Source: Rhizopus arrhizus
Taxonomy: Eukaryota; Mucoromycota; Mucoromycetes; Mucorales; Rhizopodaceae
DNA length: 64,000 bases
Direction: 5' to 3'
NCBI GenBank assembly: GCA_024220505.1
Contig: JAKZZE010000006.1
Location: 1,860,001 to 1,924,000 of the forward strand
The position numbers were made by a program, and so were the translations under genes. Shown in pieces: positions 13,396-25,307 of the stretch. The notes beneath the pieces were generated by a model that made no database searches, was not told the DNA's origin, and was given only the letters and a program-made list of their open reading frames with translations. The first letter of the stretch is position 1. The number at the start of each line of letters is the position of its first letter.

Positions 13396-14308
13396 GACGA
13401 TGACATTACAGTGTTTTTACTTAGTGTTTGGACTGTTAATTTCAGAACAAATCATTTTATTTTTAGACAAACTCATTTTTAAATTCAGACGAGCTCATTT
13501 TTTATTTCAGAATTTCTTAAGCTGCAAAACACGTTTTGATAGATTAGTATTTTTTTTTTCTCATCATTACCTGAAGAATTGCTGTTATATGAATTACCAA
13601 AAGAGCATGAACCAGGAAGAGATCTAATAAGCAGACAGGTTTTAGCGAACCAGTCTATCATCGATCTTATTTGCCAATCCCAAACAAATTCAGGACCTGG
13701 AACATACGCCATTTCGTCTAATGAACATAATGACGGGAGCAAAAGTGATATTATTTATACTCCATTGATCTTACATATAAGATCTGGTGGTCACTACTTA
13801 ACAAGCATCCGCTTAAACTCTATATAAAACAACAACTTACAAGGCAATCTTAACCTTACAATCAAGCTTTACAAGCAAACTTTCCTCCAATACTTGTAGA
13901 AATACAGCATACTGTCGATAAAATGTTTATGTCTAGATTAGTAATTTATTCTAGCAAGTTGTATCAACGCTATAAGATATATCCAATAGTATTAGTATTT
14001 TGTGTAGACCACATATCACAAAGTGTTCTTAATACTTTTGAAACGTTTGGTGAAACTGATTATATGTACAAAACAAGCTTGAACTATTGTGCGAAAAGCT
14101 GCTACTTGTTATCATCCACATCAATTAAAATTCTTTACAAAACAGACCTCTTGAATCGTTAACAGCTATCCAACATTTTTTAAGCAGCAAGCAGTGTTCA
14201 ATAATAACTTTACCAGAAGCCGAAGACCCCTTAACCATTTTTTTATACCAAGTTGCTAAACAAGAGAGTGAAGCAATACATCGCTGCAATTATTCACAAT
14301 GGAAAGCA

Positions 14309-14725
14309 TTGACAACAATTACAGGTGCCTCGGAAAAGCATTTGGGAAAAATTAAAGACATGCTGAAAAATATCGTACTTCATGATAGCAAAGTAATGAG
14401 ATATATCGAGCAAGGAGAAATGTACCATTCTAGTTTGAAAAGAAAGTATACACGGCTTATTCAAGAAGATACAGAAGATGAACTCACGCCTATTGAAGAA
14501 CCTGAGCCAATCCATACAACGCCAAAAAGGAATGGAAACATCAAAAACTTAAAAATGACATCTAAAGAAATAGACTTCTGTGATAGTTTCAAAGCAAGAG
14601 TTGGAAGAATGAATTGGCAAGCATGTTGGGAAGAAGGAGTGTCAAAGGACATATTTAAAAGATACGGAACTGGAGAAAGTCTACGTGTAAATTATAGTAA
14701 AGCTATCAAAAAAAGATCTACTTGA
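14309..14725 (+). CDS. Hypothetical protein inside the TIR element
   Basis: Open frame of 138 aa from the first ATG. The frame is open further upstream to about 14118, so the 5' part may be missing or lie in another exon. The protein is Lys/Glu-rich with no signal peptide or membrane segment. It ends in a Trp-containing block (MNWQACWEEGVSKDIF) and a basic tail. I do not recognise the family. Its position between the inverted repeats suggests a transposon-encoded or captured gene. Stop codons separate it from the open stretch at 13579-13827. Confidence 0.35.
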   Translation: MTTITGASEKHLGKIKDMLKNIVLHDSKVMRYIEQGEMYHSSLKRKYTRLIQEDTEDELTPIEEPEPIHTTPKRNGNIKNLKMTSKEIDFCDSFKARVGRMNWQACWEEGVSKDIFKRYGTGESLRVNYSKAIKKRST

Positions 14726-14745
14726 TTTTTTTTAAGCCTGCTTTA

Positions 14746-14845
14746 CACTATTTCCAGAAATTAAAGTCGCCGTGATTTATCGCAATTACATATAAATTGT
14801 ATTATAAAACTTCACAAAATGCGACTTTAATTTTTGGAAATAGTA
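14746..14845. mobile_element. 100-bp MITE nested in the TIR element
   Basis: The two ends form an inverted repeat of about 25 bp (CACTATTTCCAGAAATTAAA against the complement of TTTAATTTTTGGAAATAGTA). The element is flanked on each side by TA (14744-14745 and 14846-14847), the target preference of Tc1/mariner-type elements. It has no coding capacity. Confidence 0.6.
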
Positions 14846-15616
14846 TAAGTCACCTTTCATTATTTTAAGAATAAAAGAAATTATGCACTAACGTAATTAA
14901 CTATTAGTTAATATTATTTGTATGTAATATTTTCACATAAAAGTATGTCATACTTGTTGTTCATGCGTTTGTTTACAATAACTTACAAGACAACTTGCTC
15001 AATCGTACTGTCTATCTCAAAATGTTAAATGCGTCTTTTTATGCATTTTAACATAATGAAAACAATACACTGTTGTATTAGCCTATATTTTTTATCAACA
15101 TATTCAATCGAAACATTTTTAGTATCTCGTTAACATCTACTCTTCCGGAAAGGTGTTTGATACAAATGACAACGTAATTGGTCAGTTGAAAAGAGCTTTA
15201 TGTCTCGAATAACATCATAAGTTGCTATATGTGATATTTCGAGTAATTGTATTAAGATAGTAGTTGTAAATATAAATATAAAGGCTTTGATGAAAGGTTG
15301 GTTACTTTCGAAATCCTTTTTATTAAAACTAAAAAAATATACTAATCTATCAAAACGTACCAAACGTACCAAACGTGTTTTGCAGCTTAAGAAATTCTGA
15401 AATAAAAAATGAGCTCGTCTGAATTTAAAAATGAGTTTGTCTAAAAATAAAATGATTTGTTCTGAAATTAACAGTCCGAAAACTAAGTAAAAACACTGAT
15501 GTCAACAGCACATAGATTTTATGCGTGTGACTTGACAGATCAAACTAATATTTTTAATGTTCCAAATATCCTTTTTCTCCCTCTCTTTTTCATTTCCCTT
15601 TTCTTCCTTTAGCAGC

Positions 15617-18600
15617 ATGTTGAATGATATACCGATCAATAGTGCACTATCCATTCACACCGATACCGAATCAAAAAAGACAATAAAACCAACCCATCGA
15701 CGTCAAGTTCTCAATCGATTCGAAACTGCTCCACAAGAAGGATGGCAATTGATCAAGAAATGGGTCGGCAGACGCCAGACTTCCAATAGCAAGCTGGCTG
15801 TGGGTAATATTGAACGACAGGCAGAGATGAACACAATCACACCCTTGATCATGGCCATGTATTTCACCAGCGATGAGCACAACAAGAATAGAATTCCAGT
15901 GTTCCTAAAGAACATTGTCTGCAAGGTGACTTTGGTGGATGAACAAGACGAGAAGCGAAAGATGCGGAGTGGATCGGTCTTCAAAATCACGATACAGTAT
16001 GGTTCAGGTGCAGGCAAGATCATTTGGTCTGTCTATCGAACTTATTGGGATTTTGTTAAACTCCACTATCGGTACCGAGACGCAGCAGCCTCTCGTCTCC
16101 CGTCCTTCCCATCTTTACCAAGGCATTACTTTCATAAAAGACAAAGGAAAACCTCCTTAAACAAGCAGAACCAAAACATACCAGGCTCCTATATGGACGA
16201 GGAAGCCATCATGGAAATCGTCAATCATACTTTAAATCCTGAATTAGACGGAGACAGTACAGCAAGCTTGGCTCCATCTCAGATCGTTGACGTGGTAGAT
16301 CCCGATAGGACGGTTTTGAATGCCCTTGAGGATTATCTGAATGAACTCGTGAGTTCCATTGAACCCTGTGGATATATCAATCGCATCTGTCGATTTCTCG
16401 AAATCTCTTCGATCGGCCTTCGTCTAGCTGCAAGATACCCTGGCCTTCATGGTAAAGAAGGCTTTGCTGTACTTCAGAGCAGGACGGACAGGGAGCCTAA
16501 ACAAACAAGGAGAAAGCTAAATAACGGGTTAATTTGCTTCTCACTGAGCCTAGGGAGTAAGAAACAAAAACCGAAATGGTTTATTGTAAGAGAAAGTTAT
16601 TTGGCCTGTGTTGATGACCCAAGTGAGGTAAAATGGTGTAAACAGCAGATGAAATTGGAAATACAAATCAACTTTTTTTGTTAGAGTGAAGTATACGATG
16701 TCTTTTTATTCGATCAAGCATTTGAAGTGCATCGTTTAAACATCTTTGGAGACAGGTCCAATCATCAAGTAAAGAACAGCTCCAAGAAGCTAAGCAATGC
16801 GATCGCCAATGCCTCCCACTGGGCATCCGGTCGATCTGTACTTTGTATCAAGAACAAACAGGGCGTTTATCATTTTAGGACCAAGAACGAAAGACATGCG
16901 AAACAGTTTGAGATATCACTGAGAGCCTTGGCCAGTCAATCGATCTGGTGTAGGCAGCATCGGTTTGGTAGCTTTGCACCTGTGTGTCATCAGACGGCAG
17001 TGACATGGTTTGTGGATGGACGGGATTATTTTTGGGATTTGTCGGTTGCTTTAGAGAACGCGAAAGAGACGATTTATATTCATGATTGGTGGCTGGTAAG
17101 ATATAGTTGTATGCTTCACAGTCCATACTCATCTTTTGTTCCATTAGTCACCTGTAAGTGGCTGTATACTAATGTCATACCAAACATCTAACTTCCCCTC
17201 TCCTCCTACTTTCCATCCACGTTCACAATGATCTATAGGAATTGGTAAGTTTCATTTCGTTGGATACCCCCCACACCACCTAATCCAAACGATCCACAGT
17301 TTCTTAGAAGACCGGCCTCAAGACATCCCGAATGGAGATTAGACCGAGTGTTGAAAAGAAAAGCACATCAGGGCATAAAGATCTATATTGTCATGTACAA
17401 AGAGGTCGCTGTAGCTCTCCCACTCTATTCTCACCTTGCCAAACGTCACCTGCTGTCCTTATCACCCAATATCTATGTTCAGCGACATCCTTCAAGGGCC
17501 CTTGACGTCTTTCACAAGGACAGTATCTTTTTCTGGGCCCACCATGAAAAGATCTGTGTGATCGACAACGAGATTGCCTTCATCGGTGGTATCGACGCAT
17601 GCTTTGGACGCTACGATGGCCCGGGCCACATCTTGGTCGATGACGGTAAGGAGATGATCTGGCCAGGAAAGGATTACTCGAACCCGCGGATCATTGATTT
17701 CCATACGCTGGATAAACCCTTTGAGGACAACATGGATCGATCCAGGTTACCTCGTATGCCTTGGCATGATATCTCGATGCGTCTCGTCGGCAGTGCATCA
17801 CAGCATGTCGCGCGTCATTTTGTTGAACGGTGGAACTTTTTACGTCGAAAGAAGCCAGCGGCACCCAAACGTCCGACACCGATGTTGCTGCCTGTGCCTG
17901 AGATCGATCGCATTTTACCCATGAGTGACAGCAGGCTGCTTCATCCCTATACGTCGACCTCGTGTCAAGTCCAGATCCTGCGGAGCGTTTCTCCATGGAG
18001 TATTGGTTCGATCGATCATGTAGAACACAGTATTTTGAACGCCTATATTGAATGCATCAAGGAATCACGTCATTTTATTTATATCGGTAAGAGAACAGAG
18101 AAACAATAGGGATCAAAGCTCACGCCCTGTTCATCTTAGAAAACCAATTCTTTGTGACTTCAACGAAAACAGGAAATACAGTGATTGAGAACGGCATAGG
18201 AGAAGCGATCGTGAACCGAATCATCCGGGCCAAGAGAGAAGGCAAGAAGTGGAGAGCGATCATCGTCATTCCTCTCGTTCCAGGATTTCCTGCGAATATT
18301 GATGAGACAGAGGCCACGACGGTTCGACTGATCATGCAGTGTCAGTACTTGTCGATTGGCAGAGGACCTCATTCCATCTTGGCCAAATTGCATGCGGCGG
18401 GTATCACACATACGCATGAATACATCAATTTTTACGGATTACGTAATTGGGCAGAACTCAATCGTCAGTATGTGACCGAACAAGTGTATATCCACGCCAA
18501 AGTAAGTTGACATGTTCTCCCAAAAATGCTATCAGCTAATCGAGTATTTAGACAATGATTGTGGATGATCAAAAAGTGATTACTGGATCTGCCAATATCA

Positions 18601-19679
18601 ATGAAAGGTCCCAACTCGGCACTCGAGACTCAGAGATTGCGGCTTGTGTGGAAGACAGTGACTGGGTGGATTCCAGGTTGGATGGTAGGCCGGTCAAGGT
18701 GGCAAAGTACGCACACAGTCTTCGGATGCGATTGATGTGTGAGCATATCGGTCTGGACGTAGACCAAATGGATCGAGATCGATATACCAAAGACGATCTT
18801 TTATGCAGTCAATATTTAAAACAACCCGTCTGGGATGAGAGCAAGGTTTTTGGTACAAAGGATGCCATCGATTGCCTACCCCCCTTTGTTCAAGTCAGTC
18901 CGGATAGACTAGAAAAGGAAAGGGTGGAGGAAGAGAGCGAGGAGGTGTTTGTCGTCAGTCATGCTTCAGATACGAGTTCTTGCACGGATGATGAAGAGAC
19001 AAAGCGAGTGAAGGCCAAAATAGAGCAGCTGAATGAACATGGCGGACAGCCACTGACAAAGACCAGCTCGAATGAAAGAGACAGTGTGATGTCACCTACA
19101 AAATCCATCTTTAGTAAACGCAAGAGTTCAAAAGAAGATTATCTTGATTTCTGGACGACACTCGACTGTGACACGGACAACAATGGCGACCGACCGTTCT
19201 CGAGCAGGCTACCTGACTATTATGCCAGTCCGAACGTGATGCCACTGTTCTTTGACAGGAAGACAAAAGGACTGACGGTAGGCGAGGTATACGAGATCCT
19301 GAAGGATCCCCTGAGGGACGATTTCCAAGAATTTTGGCACGTCTTGGCAAGATCCAATACAGATCTGTTTCGAAGATCGTTTTTGGTGATGCCAGATAAT
19401 AATGTCAAGAATTGGGATCAGTACCATCACTTTATCAAGATGGCCAAGTTATTCTTGGGTCGTACGGATACAAAACATGGCGGGACAAAGACCACCGTGG
19501 CTGCGGCTGCAGTGACCACCCTACCGATCTTTCAGCAAGGGGGTGAAACGGTTCATGATTTACTAAAGCATATCAAAGGTCATTTGGTGATTTGGCCAAA
19601 TGCTTTTATGGAAGAAGAAAAAGACAGTGAATTTATATTTCAAATTGATAAAATACCTCCCATTGAGATTTTTGATTAG
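15617..19679 (+). CDS. PLD1: Phospholipase D (PX-PH-HKD type)
   Basis: Hydrolyses phosphatidylcholine to phosphatidic acid and choline at membranes. Seven exons: 15617-16627, 16685-17095, 17148-17153, 17239-17244, 17300-18086, 18140-18501 and 18552-19679, giving 1236 aa. In order: a PX domain (about residues 90-270), a PH domain (about 290-450), catalytic motif HKD1 at H560-K562-D567 (HHEKICVID), and HKD2 at H859-K861-D866 (HAKTMIVDD, then GSANINERS). Exons 3 and 4 are only 6 nt each and supply S-P and E-L of the conserved block DWWLSPELFLRRP. An in-frame ATG also occurs at 15557, but it would add a Phe/Ser-rich leader read from a pyrimidine tract, so 15617 is preferred. The neighbouring transposon end lies 118 bp upstream and may affect the promoter. 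Confidence 0.93.
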
Positions 19680-19849
19680 ATTTTATAAAAAAAAAAAAAA
19701 GTTTATTAATGAGGCAATGCTATATAATACACATAAAAAGTTCATAATAAACAAGGATTAGCATAATAAAGATCGGAAAGGAATCGTTTTCTCTCTATTT
19801 TTAAAAAAAAAAAGTTATTGAAATATACATGAAGAAGAGCATATAAGAA

Positions 19850-19875
19850 GAGAGAGAGAGAGAGAGAGAGAGAGG
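19850..19875. repeat. (GA)n microsatellite
   Basis: An uninterrupted AG/GA dinucleotide run just beyond the stop codon (19883) of the minus-strand HHCC gene, in the short convergent gap with phospholipase D. Confidence 0.9.
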
Positions 19876-19882
19876 GAGCATA

Positions 19883-21065
19883 TTAAAATAATGTTTGTTG
19901 ATGATAAAAGAGATTGAAGGCTGCGGAAGTATCTGTGAATGAATGATAGATGGAGTGATCAGGATATTTATGATTGATGGGAGAGAGAATAGATGAAGTA
20001 GAGGATGAAGAAGGTGACATGGAAGGTGAATAGGGTTGATGAGTATCATGGGTCCTATTCACTAAAGAAAGATGGTTAAAAAGAATACAGAAACTGACTT
20101 ATGATATACCTCGACAGACACCGTCATAATAGATACTGTTACTGCGAGAGGTCGGAGGGGTGGTAAATGAAAGATGAGAGTCGATTAAGGAATAGTTTGT
20201 ATTTTGTTTTGGTCCATCTTGATGCACAGGATGATAATTGTATGTTGATAGAGGAAATTGCATGGAAGAAACAGGGGATTCCATGCAGGGAACACTCGGT
20301 TCGGCATAATCGTCAAATAATGCAGTAGTAGGTTTAGGACCATTTTGGTATTGACATGAATAATAATAATCAAAATCTTGTTCCATCAGTGCCATATCAT
20401 AACAAAATTCATCCTGTGTACTCTTTTGTTCTTTGATTGGGTATATGGGTGAGTGAGGATGATAGAGTGTGTTATCGAACGTCAAGGGACTCTGCTGACT
20501 TCCGTTCCTTCGAGAGATACAAAAGGGACAGTGACGAACGAAACGAGCGATGAGTTCTTTAGGTATCCATGAATACCTCCTACGAACCTATCAAGAAATG
20601 AATATTCCGTCTGCACTGCTTATCCTTTGAGCTTACTAATGCTGATGTCTTGTCTCTTCCGCCGTGATGTGCCTCTCGGTGAGCACGGACCAAGATACTG
20701 TAGATCTGTTCTCTTGTAGCCACCGGTTTTCCATCATGACAGACCACTTGTTTTGCACTCAACTGGAACATTTTCTTTACCCAAAATCGAAATTGAGCTG
20801 TGGATATCGACGTATTCCTTGGGTCTTTGAGGACCTGCAAGACCATCGCATAACGACTTTCATCGATCAGGGCCTTGTCTCTCTTTTTTGATGATAAATT
20901 CTTCAAGTAGTCTTGTACAATGTCTTCAAATTCCTTAAAAGAAGGGTATTGATCGTGATCATTCAGATGTGACACTGTATAATTATAAAAAGATGTTTGA
21001 GGATCACTTTCAAACATAGAATGCTGCTCTTGATTATGAATCAAATACGATTGTTGCTGATACAT
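19883..21065 (-). CDS. Integrase-type H2C2 zinc-binding domain protein (domesticated)
   Basis: Three exons: 21065-20637, 20587-20110 and 20061-19883, giving 361 aa. The middle carries an HHCC zinc-binding module of the retroviral/Ty3-type integrase N-terminal kind: H129-x3-H133 (HREAHHGG) and C163-x2-C166 (RHCPFC), with a typical YSWIPKELIARFV stretch between. An intron interrupts the module at residue 143. There is no integrase catalytic core, reverse transcriptase or protease, and the flanks look like an ordinary host gene with introns. I infer a domesticated DNA-binding or regulatory protein. The C-terminal half is Ser/Pro/Tyr/His-rich and probably disordered. A 2-kb upstream region would suit a regulated gene. 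Confidence 0.72.
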
Positions 21066-21303
21066 TTTTTTCTTATTCTAATGATACAATGCAAAAATAA
21101 AAAAAAGGGGGGAAAGAGAATAGGAAAGAAAAAGGAATGAAAAAGGATATGAAGAATAAAAAAAAGTGTGTTTTATATAAACAAATTTATAAAATGACCA
21201 AAAACAGCAAAAAAGCTAAAAGGGGAGAAGAAGATGTGTATTCCTTTATTGGCTTAGGAAGAAAACTATCATTTTAATAAAATCACAAAAGATTTAAAGA
21301 AGC

Positions 21304-21342
<39 letters not shown>

Positions 21343-23041
21343 TTTCTTAAAATGAAAGTTAACGGCAATCTTGAAGGCATATGATGAAAGCTATAAGATT
21401 GGCAATAAAAAAAAATATAAATCAGAAACAAAAGAAATTTGATATAGATTTGATCGAAAAAAAGGTTCGTGCTTGATTGTGTACTTTTTTCTTTAAATAG
21501 TTTTAGTGAATAGAATTGGATTTAAAGATTCTAAATGAAGTTAGCAAACCACAGCTTATTCAATTCATCACAACTAAACTATACAATTAATATATGAATT
21601 ATGTAATGATTCACATACCACACAATAGAATATGTCAATAAAAAAAAAAAAACACAAGGGCCTTATTGAATTCCATTATTCCATATTATTTGTATTACAA
21701 AAAAAAAAAAAAAAAAAAAAAAAAGAAGCTTTGAACAACATCTGCATAACTCATGCGTGAAATAAAATTAAAAAATAAGGTCTGCGTATGTGTGTGTGTG
21801 CTTGTGATTTCTTTTTCAAAAAAAAATTGAATTCAAATAACCGTTTGTCTTTAAAAAGTATTTACCGAAAAAAAAAAATATATAAAAAAAAAGAGAGAGA
21901 GAGAGGCATCGGTTTATAAAAATGCAGGATTAGTCCTGATTCTAATCCAATTTATAAAAAACTAATTCTTCAACTCAAAGCAAGTACACAAAAAGAGTAA
22001 AATCATTTAAAAGATGCATAACAATCATCAAAAAGGTAACTGCTGATTTCTTTTTCTTTTTTTATATTAAGCCAATTGATAAGATGTGTCTGTGTACCTT
22101 TTTTTAGGGTTCTTTTCCTTTTTACAATAAATAAATAAATAAAAAATGCAGGGACTTTTTAGTCTGTTTCATACAGAAAATATGTCAATTTTTTAATTAT
22201 TAATAAACAAATGAAAACAATAGTCTTTTTGTCTGTGGATGCACAAGTATGAAAACGTCACAAAAGTACTGTTGTCATGTGTATCATGACATGCCCTTTC
22301 AAAGAAAGAATAGGAGATAAACTCATTCTTTTTTTTTTAAAAGAACGAGTTATAAATCAGGTTCCTTATTTTGATTATAGAATTTGAAATGCATAGAATA
22401 TGTTGTACGTTTATTGTGGATGCTTTAGTCAATTTATAGACACATTTGGGGTATGTTTTACCCCTTCTCTTTCTTTTTTTTTTAAAAAAAAAATAGTTTA
22501 AAATCCATAGTCATTAAGAATAAATGACATGTAATCACCCCCCCCTTTCCTTCTTTCCCTTTATTTAAAACTTGGAATGTTTCACAACTCGTAATTTTTA
22601 TCAATTACACATCATCTTTATGAACAATACATCAAAAGTTCCCCTTCTTTAGTTGTTGTAAGTATCTGAAACAATTCTTTTTTTGGAAAATAAAGCACAG
22701 ACTTCCCTTTCATCAGAACCACAGCCGTTCTTATGCCTTTCTATCAAAACCCTTGTGTATTTCCCAAAAGACACTACACATCTTTTTAACCAAGTTGATT
22801 TGATCTTTAGAGCATAAACATTTCTTTTTCTTATCAAATCATGATTGCTTCTAAAACAATCTCACTCTGTTCTAAACATCATCGGCTTCTTAAAACTGTT
22901 TTGTGGAGAAAACATAAACGGGTGGGGTGCGTAACATTGATCAAAGTTGTACGTCATTTTTTTTTTTAAAAAAAAAAAACTTAATTTTGCAGTTTGTTTT
23001 GTCCATTTTTTTTCTTCTTCTTCTTTTTAATAAACATAAAA
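21066..23041. other. Long divergent intergenic region
   Basis: About 2 kb between two divergently transcribed genes, with no supportable coding sequence. It holds A runs at 21305-21338 (34 bases) and 21699-21724 (26 bases), and T-A junction tracts at 22474-22493 and 22957-22979. The second is 62 bp upstream of the B56 start codon. It probably holds both promoters and 5' untranslated regions. Confidence 0.6.
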
Positions 23042-25039
23042 ATGATGAAGGGACTTAAGGGTGTCGTAAGTACAAACAAGTACACTCTTTTATTCTTTTA
23101 TTCATTTAAATACAATTAGCTTTCTAGAACAAGATCACAAAAAGAAAATAAATCTTCAAATAAGCAACATTCAAATAATTCAAAATCATCCAAGTCACAA
23201 CCTGTAATACAGACTAGTGATAGTGATAATAATAACAATAGGACACATGTACAAACTGGCTCGACTGATTCTACAAAAGTAGTGACCGAACCTACTGCTA
23301 GCAACAATGTATGAACAACATTGAAAGCTTTATATCTGTACTTGACTAAATTATATTCTAAAAGCTCACTTCTCGTTTTGGACGTTCAGCAGATATAACA
23401 AAACAAATATTAAGTGATACACCCAAAGACACCATTCCTCCCACAGGTCCTCGTCGACAACGTTCTTCTATCATACAACCTATTCGTATCAAGAGTGACT
23501 TGGAAAAATGTCCAAACTTTCATGGTTTGTATTCTCGATAAAGTCTAAATATGTTTAACAAAGACAGTGTAGAAGTATCGCCATCAAAACGACAAGATTT
23601 GTTTAAAAGAAAACTTACTCAGTGCCAAATATTATTTGATTTTAGTGATCCCTCTTCAGACCTGAAAAATAAAGAAATTAAAAGACAAGAATTACAAGAC
23701 ATTTTGGAATATGTAGCAGCCGCTAAAGGAGCAATAACTGATGCCATCTATCCTGAAATGATTCAAATGGTAAAAAAAAAAAAAAAGATTTAGTTCAAAC
23801 TGGTTTTTTAGTGATAACCTATTTCTCTTTTTAGTTTAGTACCAACACATTTCGTACAATATCACCACCAGTGACAACAGTGAATTATGAAGAGTATGAA
23901 GTTGAAGAAGATGAACCTGCACTTGAAACATCCTGGCCTCATCTTCAGCTCGTTTATGAAGTCTTTCTTCGATTTATTGAATCACAAGAGTTTAATCCAC
24001 AAATAGCTAGAAAATACATTGATCAAACGTTTGTTATTCAAGTAAGTGGGAAAAAAAAAAAAGAAAAAAAAAAAAAAAGACTCATTGTTATTAGTTGCTT
24101 GAGTTATTTGATAGTGAAGACCCACGAGAAAGAGACTTTCTAAAGACGATACTTCATAGAATCTATGGCAAATTTTTGAATTTGAGAGCTTTTATTCGTA
24201 GAGCCATCAACAATATATTTTTTCAATTTATATATGAAACAGACCGATTTAATGGTATTGCTGAACTATTAGAGATATTGGGAAGGTAATGAGAGTGGTT
24301 TGAAATGATAGAGATTAAGTCAAGCGTATTAGTATCATCAATGGATTTGCTTTACCTCTAAAAAAGGAACACAAGGTCTTTCTTTTCAAAGTACTCTTAC
24401 CTTTACACAAGCCTGCTTCATTACCCGTCTACAGCCCTCAGTTAACTTATTGCGTTGTGCAGTTTATTGAAAAAGACCCAGACCTTGTGGCAGATGTCAT
24501 ACACAGCTTGATGCGTTATTGGCCTAAAGTGAATAGCATGAAGGAGGTTATCTTTTTGACAGAAATGGAAGAAATCTTGGATGTGGTTGAAACAGCAGAT
24601 TTTGAATCCTTCATGATCCCCTTCTTTCAAAAGCTAGCTGCCTGTGTCTCTAGTCCTCATTTTCAAGTTGCAGAGCGGGCTCTGTACTTTTATAAATATG
24701 AAGATGTTGTCTATGTTCTTAGCGATCATATAGAAACACTCATGCCAATCATATTTCCATCGTTGTACAAATATTCAAAGGAACACTGGAACAGGACGAT
24801 TCATGGACTCGCCTATAACGCTCTACAGTTATTAATGAGTATCAATCCAGCACTGTTTGATGAATATGCAGAAAAATACAAGGATGAAGAGTAAGTATTG
24901 TGTCGAAAAAAGAACATCTGGCTGCGTACTCACTTTGATATCTAGACAAATAAAAAAGAAATCAATGGATCATCACAATTCAGTATGGAAACAATTAGAA
25001 CAGAAAACAATAGCAGGATCACTTTCTACAAAAGAGTGA
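23042..25039 (+). CDS. PP2A regulatory subunit B56 (B' family, Rts1/Par1-like)
   Basis: Targets the protein phosphatase 2A holoenzyme to its substrates. Eight exons: 23042-23065, 23120-23308, 23365-23524, 23564-23769, 23835-24041, 24095-24285, 24333-24890 and 24946-25039, giving 542 aa. The N-terminal ~120 residues are Ser/Asn-rich and variable. The HEAT-like B56 core follows, with family signatures such as [38 protein letters not shown] and [14 protein letters not shown]. Intron 3 is only 39 nt with a weak GTTTGT donor. A second ATG directly follows the first. LCMT1, the PP2A methyltransferase, is encoded 1.5 kb downstream on the same strand. Confidence 0.95.
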
Positions 25040-25307
25040 TCACTCTAAACGTCAAAGGACCTTTATATGTACCAATCTATTTTCAAACAGAAATCTATAG
25101 AGAGAGAGAAAGGACATTGAATAAAATAACAACACGAGCCATTTTGTAAATAAGAACTATATTCAACCGTTCAAGCCTTTCAGCAATATTCATAAAAAGA
25201 TAATTTAGATAGTAGCCGTTTGTTGCATACTATTTAGTAACAAAAAAATAGTGTGGAAAAGGGAGAAAATTATATTACAATTTTAATAATAAAACCATCT
25301 AAAATGC

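Larger units (their letters stand above)
13409..15498. mobile_element. 2.09-kb terminal-inverted-repeat DNA transposon
   Basis: Left end 13409-13550 and right end 15339-15498 are near-perfect inverted repeats, both ending in CAGTGTTTTTACTTAG. The right copy is 18 bp longer because of two extra 9-bp units (GTTTGGTAC twice). Between them lie two open stretches on the plus strand: about 13570-13827, and about 14118-14725 (roughly 200 aa; the first ATG in frame is 14309). I recognise no transposase catalytic motif in either, so the element may be non-autonomous or its coding region may be interrupted. No convincing target-site duplication was found. The right end lies 118 bp upstream of the phospholipase D start codon. 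Confidence 0.75.

Noticed and set aside
19111..19430. Minus-strand frames opposite the last phospholipase D exon
   Set aside because: Antisense shadows of a well-supported exon.
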